A stretch of 64,000 nt of DNA from Flavobacterium limi (GTDB lineage: Bacteria; Bacteroidota; Bacteroidia; Flavobacteriales; Flavobacteriaceae): positions 682,001-746,000 of the forward strand of contig NZ_JAADZV010000001.1 in the NCBI RefSeq assembly GCF_010645075.1. The letters run 5' to 3'. This document shows positions 8,572 to 17,554 of this stretch, one piece after another. A program made the translations under genes and the position numbers. Every line of letters begins with the position of its first letter. The stretch's first letter is position 1. The notes below the pieces were generated by a model. It did not search any database and was not told the DNA's origin. It was given only the letters and a program-made list of their open reading frames with translations.

Positions 8572-9363
8572 TTAATCTACTTTCTTAAAAACCACAAGTT
8601 TTCCCGACGGATTAGAAAGTGTTAATCGGTTGTTTTTAATTGAATAACTAGTCGTGTTTTGAAGTGTTTTTACAAATTTATCTTCTTTATTGTTTTCCGG
8701 GCAAGCCATTAAAGTAGAGGTTATATTGTTGAATCTAAGTAAGTCATTTTCGAAAAATAAACTTCCGCTAATTGAGTTACAGCCTCCAAATCCCATAAAT
8801 TTGTTTTCTTCTGCGTGAATTTCGATTCGTGGTAGTTCTTTCTGAAAATCAGTAATAAAAACTTTAAATCCGTTTAGTTCTTCCAAAACCCAAATGTCAT
8901 GTAATCGATAATCCGTAATGTATTTTCCGCAACCTTCAATTTTTTGAGTATTAGAATCTGTATTGTTTTTAATTTCAAGAGAAACTTTATAAGGTGAAAT
9001 TATTCCGGACATTGAGTTTTGACATTCAATTTGTTGAATAGAAATCACAGCACTGGACTTTTCGTTTTTTACTTTGTATGTTTTTACATTAGCATCCATA
9101 GCTCTGATTGGTTTGGCCGTTGCAAAAGCAATACTTTCTTTTCCTTTAATCAAAGAGGTGAAAATAATTTGCTCTTTACCAATTTTTAATTCCCAAAAAG
9201 GTTCATTTCCGGTTGCTTTAAAATAAGTGGTATTGTCTTCTTCAGATTTGTTCTCTGAGATGGATTTGCTATTGTTTTTTTTAGTGTTTGAATTTGTAGC
9301 ACTTATAGATTTACAGCTATATGCTAAAGTAACTATAATAAGTAACATTAAGTATTTTTTCAT
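8572..9363 (-). CDS. META-domain (HslJ-like) lipoprotein
   Basis: I start this at the ATG at 9363 (MKKYLMLLIIVTLAYSC), which gives a clean lipoprotein signal with Cys17 and 263 residues. A longer frame to 9474 would put 37 unrelated hydrophobic residues in front. An N-terminal domain (about residues 45-145; TGNEPFWELKIGKEQIIF, with a pair of cysteines) resembles the COG3650-type domain often found with META. The C-terminal about 105 residues are a META/HslJ domain (LHDIWVLEELNG, then FMGFGGCNSISGSLFF and TLMACPENNKED). Such proteins are envelope-stress or heat-shock associated in other bacteria. Role here unknown. Confidence 0.82.
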   Translation of the reverse strand: MKKYLMLLIIVTLAYSCKSISATNSNTKKNNSKSISENKSEEDNTTYFKATGNEPFWELKIGKEQIIFTSLIKGKESIAFATAKPIRAMDANVKTYKVKNEKSSAVISIQQIECQNSMSGIISPYKVSLEIKNNTDSNTQKIEGCGKYITDYRLHDIWVLEELNGFKVFITDFQKELPRIEIHAEENKFMGFGGCNSISGSLFFENDLLRFNNITSTLMACPENNKEDKFVKTLQNTTSYSIKNNRLTLSNPSGKLVVFKKVD

Positions 9364-9571
9364 GTCAGATATTTTAGAATTAAACATAGCTTTCGGATGC
9401 TCTGTTAGGATAATAATGAATATGTTATACTTAAATTTAAGGAAAATAGTACAGATAAAGAAGCTTGTTAACAATGAGTTAGCGTTTATGTAGCCTGTAC
9501 TTATTAGTATTAAGGGAAACTACGTATTTAGAAGAATTCTATTTAAGAAAAAAAATACGTAAATAAGTATT

Positions 9572-9611
9572 TTGTATAAGTATAAATACTTATATTTGCG
9601 TAGTAATACTT
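9572..9611 (+). promoter_or_regulatory. nirB promoter with FNR-type inverted repeat
   Basis: The -7 box TATATTTG is at 9591-9598 and a TTG at 9572-9574. Between them lies TATAAGTAT-AA-ATACTTATA (9575-9594), a 9-base-arm palindrome. Its core AAGTA-TAAA-TACTT (9578-9591) overlaps the first base of the -7 box. A second half-conserved site GCGTA-GTAA-TACTT follows at 9598-9611. The same core at the same distance from the -7 box occurs before the nitrate reductase gene and narK. Confidence 0.7.
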
Positions 9612-9624
9612 AATTAAAGAAATC

Positions 9625-12141
9625 ATGATTAAAGTAATAGTAGTTGGAAACGGAATGGTAGGTTATAAATTCTGTGAAAAATTTATAGCGAAATCGGGAC
9701 AGGAAAAGTATCAGATTACAGTATTTGGTGAAGAGCCAAGACGCGCTTATGATCGTGTTCACTTAAGTGAATACTTTGGAGGGAAGACGGCTGATGATTT
9801 GTCATTGTCAACAAGTGAATGGTACGTGGAAAATAATATTACTTTAAATACTTCAGAGTTAGTTACTGATATTAACAGAGAAGAAAAAACAATCCACACG
9901 CATTTAGAAAAAACGCATAAGTACGACTACTTAGTCCTTGCTACCGGATCGTCAGCTTTTGTTCCTCCAATTGACGGAGTAGAAAAAGAAGGCGTTTTTG
10001 TATATCGTACCATTGAGGATTTGGATGCAATTATGGCTTATGCTAAAAAAATAAAGCAAAAAGGCGCTACCGAAGCTGCTGTATTAGGTGGAGGTTTGTT
10101 AGGTCTTGAAGCTGCAAAAGCGGTTCGTGATTTAGGATTAAATCCGCATGTTGTGGAGTTTGCGCCTCGTTTGATGCCAAGACAATTGGATAAAGGGGCG
10201 AGTGATATGCTGCAGTCTAAAATTGAAGAGTTGAATATTGGAATTCATCTTAATAAAGCAACACAATATATCGATGGAAAAGAGAGTATAACGGGAATGA
10301 TGTTTGCTGATGATGAATTGTTAAAAGTAGACATGTTGGTTATATCTGCCGGAATTAAACCGCGAGATGAACTGGCTAGAGTTTCGGGACTTGAAGTTGG
10401 TTTACGCGGAGGGGTTGTGGTAAACAATCAAATGCAAACATCAGATCCTTCTATTTTTGCTATCGGTGAGGTGGCTCTTTATAATCAAAATATTTATGGT
10501 CTTGTAGCTCCGGGTTATGAAATGGCCGATGTTGCTGCAGAGCAAATCTTAAATGGTTCTGAATCTAAAACCATGAGAGAAACCATCGATATGTCGACAC
10601 AATTGAAATTAATTGGTGTTGAAGTTGCGAGTTTTGGTGATCCTTTTATTGAAAATGATGAGGTAACCGCTATTATTTATGAAAATAAATTATCAGGAAT
10701 TTATAAAAGAATTAATGTAACTAAAGATTCTAAAACTTTGTTAGGCGGAATCTTAGTGGGTGATTCAAGTGATTATAATTCGCTTTTCCAGATTTACAAC
10801 AATGGAATGGCCTTACCTAAAAATCCTGAAGATTTGATTTTAGGATCCAGAGACGGTTCTGAAAGTTCAGCTGTAGGTGTAATGGATTTACCGGATACTG
10901 CTGTAATCTGTTCTTGTGAAAATGTTACAAAAGGTGCCATCTGCTGTTCTATTTTAGATGAAACCTGTTCTAATCTTTCAGATGTTGTTAAGCTTACTAA
11001 AGCGACTTCAGGCTGTGGAGGATGTAAGCCAATGGTTTCTGATCTTGTAAAAGCGGCTCAGAAATCGATGGGTAAAGAAGTGAAAGATGTTATCTGTGAG
11101 CATTTTCAGCATACACGTCAGGAATTATTTGATTTAGTTAAAATCAATAAATACGAGAATTTTTACGATGTACTTGATCACCATGGAAAAGGCGATGGCT
11201 GTGAGATTTGTAAGCCTGTAATAGCTTCAATTTTCTCGAGTATTTATAATGATACTGCAAATAAACATTTAACAACACAAGATACCAACGATAGATTCCT
11301 TGCAAATATTCAACGTAACGGAACGTATTCTGTAGTGCCAAGGGTTGCCGGAGGAGAAATTACCGCTGAGAAATTAATCGTAATTGGAGAAGTTGCCAAA
11401 CAATTTGATTTATACACCAAAATAACAGGAGCACAGCGTGTTGACTTATTTGGAGCACACTTAGATGATCTTCCTAAAATCTGGAAAGTTTTAATTGATA
11501 ACGGATTTGAAAGTGGTCACGCTTACGGAAAATCTCTTAGAGCTGTAAAAAGCTGTGTTGGAAATGCATGGTGCCGTTACGGAATGGATGACAGTGCCGG
11601 TTTCGCCATCGAACTTGAAAACAGATACAAAGGAATCCGTTCTCCACACAAATTAAAAGGAGGAGTTTCAGCTTGTATCCGTGAATGTGCAGAAGCAAGA
11701 GGTAAAGATTTCGGATTAATTGCTGTTGAAGGAGGATGGAACTTATACATCTGCGGTAATGGTGGAGCCAACCCAAAACATGCAGTTTTACTTGCAGAGC
11801 AAATTGATAAAGAAACAGTTATTAAATATATGGACCGATTTTTAATGTACTATATCCGTACTGCCGGTCCGCTAATCAGAACATCAACCTGGCTTGAAAA
11901 GCTGGATGGAGGTTTAGATTACTTAAAAGAAGTAATTATCGAAGATAGTTTAGGTATTTGCGAAACTTTAGAAACTGAAATGCAGACTTTGGTAAATACA
12001 TTTGAATGTGAGTGGAAACAGGTTCTTGAAAAACCAAGATTACTGAAACGTTTCAGTCACTTCGTGAACTCGGATGAAAAAGATGATAACATTGCTTTCG
12101 TTCCCTTAAGAGATCAAAAAATGCCAAAAGCCTGGTCATAA
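9625..12141 (+). CDS. nirB: Assimilatory nitrite reductase [NAD(P)H], large subunit
   Basis: An 838-residue cytoplasmic enzyme reducing nitrite to ammonium with six electrons. Order of domains: FAD/NAD(P)-binding reductase (VVGNGMVGYKFCEKF at residue 4, second Rossmann motif AAVLGGGLLGLEAAKAV near 150); two BFD-type [2Fe-2S] regions (ICSCENV near 428 with SGCGGCKP, and a second CEICKP near 533); then the siroheme/[4Fe-4S] reductase with cluster ligands C644-x5-C650 and C684-x3-C688. All ligands are intact. NirD, its small subunit, lies 256 bases downstream. Its promoter carries the FNR-type repeat shared with other nitrate genes here. Confidence 0.97.
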   Translation: MIKVIVVGNGMVGYKFCEKFIAKSGQEKYQITVFGEEPRRAYDRVHLSEYFGGKTADDLSLSTSEWYVENNITLNTSELVTDINREEKTIHTHLEKTHKYDYLVLATGSSAFVPPIDGVEKEGVFVYRTIEDLDAIMAYAKKIKQKGATEAAVLGGGLLGLEAAKAVRDLGLNPHVVEFAPRLMPRQLDKGASDMLQSKIEELNIGIHLNKATQYIDGKESITGMMFADDELLKVDMLVISAGIKPRDELARVSGLEVGLRGGVVVNNQMQTSDPSIFAIGEVALYNQNIYGLVAPGYEMADVAAEQILNGSESKTMRETIDMSTQLKLIGVEVASFGDPFIENDEVTAIIYENKLSGIYKRINVTKDSKTLLGGILVGDSSDYNSLFQIYNNGMALPKNPEDLILGSRDGSESSAVGVMDLPDTAVICSCENVTKGAICCSILDETCSNLSDVVKLTKATSGCGGCKPMVSDLVKAAQKSMGKEVKDVICEHFQHTRQELFDLVKINKYENFYDVLDHHGKGDGCEICKPVIASIFSSIYNDTANKHLTTQDTNDRFLANIQRNGTYSVVPRVAGGEITAEKLIVIGEVAKQFDLYTKITGAQRVDLFGAHLDDLPKIWKVLIDNGFESGHAYGKSLRAVKSCVGNAWCRYGMDDSAGFAIELENRYKGIRSPHKLKGGVSACIRECAEARGKDFGLIAVEGGWNLYICGNGGANPKHAVLLAEQIDKETVIKYMDRFLMYYIRTAGPLIRTSTWLEKLDGGLDYLKEVIIEDSLGICETLETEMQTLVNTFECEWKQVLEKPRLLKRFSHFVNSDEKDDNIAFVPLRDQKMPKAWS

Positions 12142-12150
12142 TTAATATTT

Positions 12151-12370
12151 AACACATTGAAACATAGATTTTATAAACTCAAAAAAGACATTTATTATAC
12201 AAATAGCTATGTATCAGAAACCACTTTCTTTTGAGTTCCTTTTCCGAGAATTAAAATCTATGTTTCGATGTGTTTAAAAAAGTTTAAAAAATAGAATTAA
12301 CGATTGCTGTCCTCTTACCCTCTTTTTTACTGCGCCATCAAACTCTCTTGATTGTAAAAAGAGGGATAAG
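12151..12370 (+). repeat. Two large stem-loops in the nirB-nirD spacer
   Basis: The first stem pairs 12151-12173 with 12252-12274: 23 bases, perfect in RNA if one G-U is allowed. Inside it, AACTCAAAA (12176-12184) pairs with TTTTGAGTT (12229-12237). The second stem pairs 12314-12330 with 12354-12370 (pyrimidine-rich arm, CTCTTTTTTAC side), with inner ATCAA/TTGAT. Neither is a classic terminator. They could mark processing or attenuation between the subunit genes, or be an interspersed Flavobacterium repeat. Confidence 0.7.
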
Positions 12371-12397
12371 AATACAGATTATAAATATACAACCAAA

Positions 12398-12778
12398 ATG
12401 GAAGAAATTTTAAACCAATACGAAACTGTGCATCCAAATGATGCCAAAATATGGTTCAAAGCCGGGAATGTGAGTGATTTTCCAACTAACCGTGGCGGTT
12501 GCATCAAATACAAAAATAAACAAATAGCTATTTTCAATTTTGCCCGCCGAAATGAATGGTATGCTTGTCAAAATGCCTGTCCTCATAAAATGGAAATGGT
12601 ATTGTCAAGAGGAATGACAGGTTCTACAGAAGATATTCCTAAAATTGCCTGCCCAATGCACAAAAAAACATTTTCATTAGTAGATGGTTCTAACCTGAAT
12701 GGTGATGATGATTTGAAAATTGCAACCTATCCGATTAAGATTGTCGAAGACGAAGTATTCGTTGGCTTTTTAGATTAA
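12398..12778 (+). CDS. nirD: Nitrite reductase small subunit, Rieske type
   Basis: A 126-residue NirD protein, the partner of NirB. The fold is Rieske-like: WFKAGNVSDFPTNRGGCIKY at the start, then box 1 CPHKM near residue 68 and box 2 CPMHKKTF near 88. Both the C-x-H and C-x2-H ligand pairs of a Rieske [2Fe-2S] cluster are present. From family knowledge, the E. coli NirD has lost them, so this one may carry a real cluster. It is 33 bases upstream of the DUF4202 gene and probably co-transcribed with it. Confidence 0.93.
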   Translation: MEEILNQYETVHPNDAKIWFKAGNVSDFPTNRGGCIKYKNKQIAIFNFARRNEWYACQNACPHKMEMVLSRGMTGSTEDIPKIACPMHKKTFSLVDGSNLNGDDDLKIATYPIKIVEDEVFVGFLD

Positions 12779-12811
12779 TTACGTATATTTGAAAATATAT
12801 TTTCAACAATA

Positions 12812-13396
12812 ATGAATACACCTTTTCAGAAAGCAAGCGAGTGGATTGACGCCGAAAATGCTCAGGATCCGAATATAGAAACAGATCAGAATATCGAATA
12901 TCCAAAAGAGCTTTTATACTCAAACAGGATGTATAAAAAGCTGATGCAGTTTTGTCCTGAAGCTTCGGAAGAAGTACAGATTGCTTCAAAAGCACAGCAT
13001 ATCTGCCGATGGAAAGTTGCCCGCGAATCGTATCCAATGGATCGCGTAGGATATTTAAGATGGCGGGAAGATTTAAAAAAATTTCATGCTAAAACTACTG
13101 CAGAAATTCTCGAAAGAGCAGGGTATGAGCAAAGCTTTATTGACCGTGTTTCCTTTTTAATTGAGAAAAAATTACTTAAAAAAGATGCTGAAACCCAATT
13201 ACTGGAAGATGTAATTTGTCTGGTATTTTTGGATTACTATTTAGAGCCTTTTGTCGAAAAACATGATGATGAAAAACTAAAAAACATCATTAAAAAAACC
13301 TGGGATAAAATGTCTGAAAAAGGACATCAGGAAGCCTTAAAAATCAATTATTCTGAAGAAAATTTGAACTTGATAAAAGCATCTTTGGGACTATAA
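12812..13396 (+). CDS. DUF4202 protein
   Basis: A 194-residue all-helical cytoplasmic protein matching the DUF4202 family as I know it: ASEWIDAENAQDPN at residue 8, then AQHICRWKVARESYPMDRVG near 62 and LEDVICLVFLDYYLEPF near 132. Conserved H, R, E and D residues spaced like an HD-type metal-binding helical fold suggest a small hydrolase, but no enzymatic activity is established to my knowledge. It lies between nirD (33 bases) and the NarX-like kinase gene (64 bases), which ties it to nitrite assimilation or nitrogen signalling by context only. Confidence 0.8.
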   Translation: MNTPFQKASEWIDAENAQDPNIETDQNIEYPKELLYSNRMYKKLMQFCPEASEEVQIASKAQHICRWKVARESYPMDRVGYLRWREDLKKFHAKTTAEILERAGYEQSFIDRVSFLIEKKLLKKDAETQLLEDVICLVFLDYYLEPFVEKHDDEKLKNIIKKTWDKMSEKGHQEALKINYSEENLNLIKASLGL

Positions 13397-13460
13397 ATCT
13401 GATTTTTTAATGAGCGAAAGCAAATTCCATTTTCCGATAAAAAACAAATAGTATCTTCGA

Positions 13461-15281
13461 ATGAAAAAGGGCAGTCAGGAAGTTGCAGAGAAAATTACCT
13501 TCAAAAATTTACGTCGTTTGTATTTTTTTGCACTCTGGACTATCGCCGTAACCATTATTTTAAGTCAGCTTTTGATTCAGTACAATTTAAAGCAACAGCT
13601 TAGCGATTCTAAAATCATCAATATTTCCGGAAAACAAAGGATGTTGAGCCAAAGAATTACGAAAGAAATTTTAATTTTAAATTTTGTTTCTGACGCTTCT
13701 CCCAAAAAAGAAATTGCCCATGTTCGAAATGTTCTGTCCCTTTGGAAAATCAATCAGGATGCATTAGAAAATGGCAGTGACAGCCTTGCTTTTCCTCAGG
13801 AAAAAAGTGAAGAACTCTCTAAATTATATGCAGAAATAAAACCGAGTTTCAATACTATAGTGGAATCGGTGAATCTGTTTCTTTTAAATTTAGAACAAAA
13901 AAATGATACTTCTGATAATCAGAAACTGGTACAGAAAATTCTAAAAAACGAAGGAATCTTTCTCTCGAAAATGAATGAAATTGTAACTCAATACGATAAA
14001 GAAGCACATGAAAAAGTAACAGAACAGCGCACAACCGAATATTGGATTTTCGGATTTACACTGCTCGTTTTGCTTTTAGAATTTTTGTTCATCTTTAAAC
14101 CGACCAACAAAAAGGTAGAAAAACTTATAGCCAAACTTTTATCTTCTGAAAAGAAAGCCCTGAAACTTGCTTATGATACTGAAATCATCAGCGAGATAAA
14201 GGAAAACTCTGTAAAAGAGCTGAAATCGCTGAATTATGCGATGGAAAATACCCTGCTTTATTGCCGTATTGCGCCCGACGGCTCTATCATTCACGTAGGT
14301 GAAAAATTTGCCAAACTTTTAAATTATACCAAATTTTCTTCGAATAAAACTTTTTCACAAATCTTAACGGTTGATGAAAAGGAACAACTCAATATTGATC
14401 GTATTATTTTTGAGAAGCAAAGAAGCGGATGGCAGGGTGAAATTAAAATTCTTAATCGGGATGAGCAGACGATTTGGCTTGATTTATCTATGGTTCCGGT
14501 GATGATTAAAAAAGATGAACTGGAACTTTTAATCGTTTGTTTTAATATTACTGAACGAAAAAAAGCGCAACGGGAAGTAGAGCGTTTAAATCTTGAAAAT
14601 AGTACTGAAAAAATCAATCAGCAAAAGATTATTTCGAGTAAAATTGTTGAAAATCAGGAAAATGAACAAAATCGTATAGCCAAAGAAATTCACGATGGAA
14701 TTGGACAGATGCTTACCGGATTGAAATTCAGTCTGGAAAGTATTAATCTGGACGATAAGGAAAAATCTGCACAGAAAATAGAATACCTCAAAAAACTATC
14801 ACTAGATATTATAAAAGGTGTCCGTACCGCAACTTTTAATTTGATGCCGCCTGAATTAAGCGATCACGGAATAGTTTCTTCAATTTCAAAACTGACCCAG
14901 GAACTTTCGAAACTGACAGGAAAAGAAATTTTGTTCTATAATAAAACCGATTTTGACCAGCGACTGGACTCCTTAATCGAAATCAATATTTACCGTCTGA
15001 CCCAGGAAGCGATTAATAATGCGATTAAATATGCAGAATCAACACATATTATAGTACAGCTTTCACATAGCGAAACGTTGTTGAGTATTATAGTGGACGA
15101 TAATGGTAAAGGTTTTGATATGGCTGGCGTAGACAAAAAACGAAACAGCGAATCCGGAATGGGGCTTTTATTCATGAAAGAAAGGATTCAATATATCAAT
15201 GGCCGTGTTTTCTTCAATTCAATTCCGGGCGAAGGAACGAGGGTTACTTTTAATATTCCAATTTCGAAAATAGAAAATTAG
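13461..15281 (+). CDS. NarX-like sensor histidine kinase
   Basis: A 606-residue membrane kinase. TM1 lies at about residues 22-42 and TM2 at about 195-212. The periplasmic part begins with ISGKQRMLSQRITKEI near residue 55, a PilJ-type/P-box sequence like the nitrate-binding helix of NarX and NarQ. A PAS domain follows (about 265-370, ending in NITERKKAQ). The HisKA_3 box is NRIAKEIHDGIGQ with His411. The ATPase domain has N box LTQEAINNAIKYA, G1 VDDNGKGFD and G2 GMGLLFMKERI. The nitrate or nitrite ligand is inferred from the P-box and the location after nirBD. No response regulator is adjacent; the NarL-type one at 39.3 kb is the obvious candidate. Confidence 0.88.
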   Translation: MKKGSQEVAEKITFKNLRRLYFFALWTIAVTIILSQLLIQYNLKQQLSDSKIINISGKQRMLSQRITKEILILNFVSDASPKKEIAHVRNVLSLWKINQDALENGSDSLAFPQEKSEELSKLYAEIKPSFNTIVESVNLFLLNLEQKNDTSDNQKLVQKILKNEGIFLSKMNEIVTQYDKEAHEKVTEQRTTEYWIFGFTLLVLLLEFLFIFKPTNKKVEKLIAKLLSSEKKALKLAYDTEIISEIKENSVKELKSLNYAMENTLLYCRIAPDGSIIHVGEKFAKLLNYTKFSSNKTFSQILTVDEKEQLNIDRIIFEKQRSGWQGEIKILNRDEQTIWLDLSMVPVMIKKDELELLIVCFNITERKKAQREVERLNLENSTEKINQQKIISSKIVENQENEQNRIAKEIHDGIGQMLTGLKFSLESINLDDKEKSAQKIEYLKKLSLDIIKGVRTATFNLMPPELSDHGIVSSISKLTQELSKLTGKEILFYNKTDFDQRLDSLIEINIYRLTQEAINNAIKYAESTHIIVQLSHSETLLSIIVDDNGKGFDMAGVDKKRNSESGMGLLFMKERIQYINGRVFFNSIPGEGTRVTFNIPISKIEN

Positions 15282-15326
15282 TTAATTTGGGAATGCGCCA
15301 ATTATAAAATGTTAATCTAAAAACCG

Positions 15327-15364
15327 ACCGATACTTTAGAAATATCGGTTTTTTTTTTTTTGGC
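15327..15364 (+). terminator. Terminator after the nir operon
   Basis: ACCGATA (15327-15333) pairs with TATCGGT (15343-15349), followed by more than ten T. It follows the kinase stop by about 45 bases. Confidence 0.85.
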
Positions 15365-15454
15365 GTGCCCCTCTGGGTCGGGCTATCCGTTACAAGTCCT
15401 CGCACTTCCTTCGTCAGGCTCCGGGCTTTCCACTGCTATCCCTCACGCAAACGG
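15361..15454 (+). repeat. Interspersed repeat A, copy 1 (about 94 bases)
   Basis: This GC-rich block begins GGCGTGCCCCTCTGGGTCGG and ends CTATCCCTCACGCAAACGG. It recurs in opposite orientation at 44879-44974 with about ten differences. It has no reading frame. It fills most of the 304-base gap between the kinase and the next gene. Confidence 0.85.
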
Positions 15455-15586
15455 GTTAACGGGAAGTTTTCGTTTATTAAAATATAATTTATTCGACTTA
15501 TAATTTTCCTCAATCTTGTCATTTCGCCAAATCTGTACGAGATTAATTCCAATTTTATTTATCTTTACTCTCAAAAGAAATTTAAA

Positions 15587-16060
15587 ATGGAATCAAAAAA
15601 TAACATTCAAGAATACGCAGTTATTGCTGGGATTTTTGTGAGCGCTTTTTTTCCAGTTTTAATATTTCGCAAAAGCCTTTTTGTCGATTTATGTATCCAA
15701 ATATGTGACTTCGGTCAGTTTTGGAATCCAATATTCTGGGGCATCATGTTTCCACTATTTATTATTTTTCTTTTTTGGAGTGCCTCAAAAAAAATCAGTT
15801 TTTCATTAAATCAATTAGCTTATTTTCAAGCTTGTTCTCAGTTTTCTTTAAGAGTAAGCTCAAAACTTATTATTACTTTCTTCATCATTTATATAATCGG
15901 GAAATTTATAAATGGAATTTCAGCGCCTTTACAATCTCAATTTTCAGATCAAATTGTATTTTCATTATTGATGATTTTGTTTTTATCATCCATTTTAATG
16001 ATTCTAACTTTTTTGAGCAGTTTAATAATTGTAAAAGCAAGCCAAAATACCCAATTTTAA
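15587..16060 (+). CDS. Hypothetical integral membrane protein
   Basis: A 157-residue very hydrophobic protein with about four predicted membrane helices (roughly residues 9-27, 48-66, 91-111 and 124-148). No recognisable motif. It is the first gene of a tightly spaced run, with purT 10 bases behind its stop, so it is likely translated. The sequence gives no basis for a function. It is distinct from the overlapping frame at 15721-16074, which has weaker codon structure. Confidence 0.65.
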   Translation: MESKNNIQEYAVIAGIFVSAFFPVLIFRKSLFVDLCIQICDFGQFWNPIFWGIMFPLFIIFLFWSASKKISFSLNQLAYFQACSQFSLRVSSKLIITFFIIYIIGKFINGISAPLQSQFSDQIVFSLLMILFLSSILMILTFLSSLIIVKASQNTQF

Positions 16061-16070
16061 ATCAAACAAA

Positions 16071-17231
16071 ATGAAAATATTACTCCTCGGTTCAGGTGAA
16101 TTAGGCAAAGAATTCACCATTGCCGCACAACGAATCGGACAAACCATAATTGCTGTTGACAGTTACGAAAATGCACCGGCTATGCAGGTCGCACATGGTT
16201 TTGAAGTCATCAATATGCTCGATGGTGAAGCCTTGGACCGAATTGTATCCAAACACAATCCAGACTTTATAGTTCCTGAAATAGAAGCAATAAGAACCGA
16301 ACGTTTTTACGATTACGAAAAGCAGGGAATCACTGTTGTTCCTTCAGCGAAAGCGGCAAACTTTACGATGAACCGTAAAGCCATTCGTGATTTAGCCTCA
16401 AAAGAATTAGGTTTAAAAACGGCCAAATACCAATACGCAACATCTGCAGAGGAACTTCAAAAAGCAGTTGGAGAAGTCGGAATTCCTTGTGTGGTAAAAC
16501 CTTTGATGTCTTCGTCAGGAAAGGGGCAATCAACTATAAAAACAGAGGGAGACATTTTAAAAGCCTGGGAATATGCTGTTGGGGGTTCTCGTGGTGATGT
16601 AATTGAAGTAATTGTTGAGGCATTTGTAGATTTTCATTCGGAGATTACACTTTTAACGATTACTCAAAATAACAATCCAACGCTGTTTTGTGCTCCAATC
16701 GGACACCGACAGGAAAGAGGGGATTATCAGGAAAGCTGGCAGCCGGCTTTGGTTGCAGAAAAAGATTTATACGAAGCGCAGGATATGGCTGAAAAAATAA
16801 CCGAAGCTCTTGGCGGCGCAGGACTTTTTGGAGTTGAATTTTTCCTGACTAATGAAGGTGTTTATTTCTCTGAGCTTTCACCTCGTCCGCACGATACCGG
16901 AATGGTAACTTTAGCCGGAACGCAGAATTTCAACGAATTCGAATTGCACTTGAGAGCAATTTTAAGTCTGCCCATTTTCGAAATTACCTTAGAAAAAGCG
17001 GGGGCAAGTGCCGTAATTTTAGCTTCAGAAAATTCACAAAGCCCAACTTTTACCGGAATCGAAAAAGTAGCGGCTTTACCTAAAACCGATTTCAGAATTT
17101 TTGGAAAACCAACATCAAGACCGTATCGTAGAATGGGTGTTGTTTTAAGTCATGATTCGCTTTCGACTCCGATCAATGAAGTAGCAGAACGAGCCAAAGA
17201 AACCGCGAAATTAATAACTGTAAATTCTTAA
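16071..17231 (+). CDS. purT: Formate-dependent phosphoribosylglycinamide formyltransferase
   Basis: A 386-residue ATP-grasp enzyme (E. coli PurT is 392) that makes formyl-GAR from GAR, formate and ATP in purine synthesis. The N-terminal motif [11 protein letters not shown] (residue 4) and [13 protein letters not shown] near 26 bind GAR. The ATP-grasp core has [13 protein letters not shown] near 143 with the ATP lysine. [20 protein letters not shown] near 263 holds the metal-binding glutamates. The DUF6370-like gene starts 2 bases after its stop. Confidence 0.96.
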   Translation: MKILLLGSGELGKEFTIAAQRIGQTIIAVDSYENAPAMQVAHGFEVINMLDGEALDRIVSKHNPDFIVPEIEAIRTERFYDYEKQGITVVPSAKAANFTMNRKAIRDLASKELGLKTAKYQYATSAEELQKAVGEVGIPCVVKPLMSSSGKGQSTIKTEGDILKAWEYAVGGSRGDVIEVIVEAFVDFHSEITLLTITQNNNPTLFCAPIGHRQERGDYQESWQPALVAEKDLYEAQDMAEKITEALGGAGLFGVEFFLTNEGVYFSELSPRPHDTGMVTLAGTQNFNEFELHLRAILSLPIFEITLEKAGASAVILASENSQSPTFTGIEKVAALPKTDFRIFGKPTSRPYRRMGVVLSHDSLSTPINEVAERAKETAKLITVNS

Positions 17232-17233
17232 CT

Positions 17234-17554
17234 ATGAAAAATATTTTATTAGCGACTTTCCTTTGTATTGGAATTGCTGTTCAGGCTCAAAGCAAAAAGA
17301 AATTTGACAAACCAACAATCGTAGAAGCTTCCTGCGGTGAATGTAAGTTCGGAATGAAAGGAGAAAGTTGTGATTTAGCTGTTCGCATAGACGGAAAATC
17401 CTATTTTGTTGACGGAACGACTATTCACGATCATGGTGATGCGCATTCAGATCAGGGATTTTGTAATGCTATACGTAAAGCTTCTGTTACGGGAGAAATA
17501 AAAGGAAATCGTTTTGCAGCAACTTCTTTTAAATTAATTGAAGATAAAAAATAA
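17234..17554 (+). CDS. Small secreted cysteine-containing protein (DUF6370-like)
   Basis: A 106-residue protein with a signal peptide (MKNILLATFLCIGIAVQAQ). The mature part holds CGECKFGMKGESCDL near residue 34 and an HDHGDAH segment near 62, then a single Cys in QGFCNAIRKA. The three early cysteines plus histidines suggest a metal site or disulfides. I associate it with DUF6370, with moderate confidence. It is translationally coupled: it starts 2 bases after purT and its stop overlaps the next start (TAATG). Confidence 0.7.
   Translation: MKNILLATFLCIGIAVQAQSKKKFDKPTIVEASCGECKFGMKGESCDLAVRIDGKSYFVDGTTIHDHGDAHSDQGFCNAIRKASVTGEIKGNRFAATSFKLIEDKK

Noticed and set aside
9364..9474. Longer start of the META lipoprotein
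   Set aside because: Adds 37 residues that destroy the lipoprotein signal at MKKYLMLLIIVTLAYSC.
9575..9594. E. coli NarL-type 7-2-7 site at nirB
   Set aside because: The heptamers point the opposite way (TAC ends face each other with a 4-base gap), so the 7-2-7 arrangement is not met; the FNR-type 5-4-5 reading fits better.
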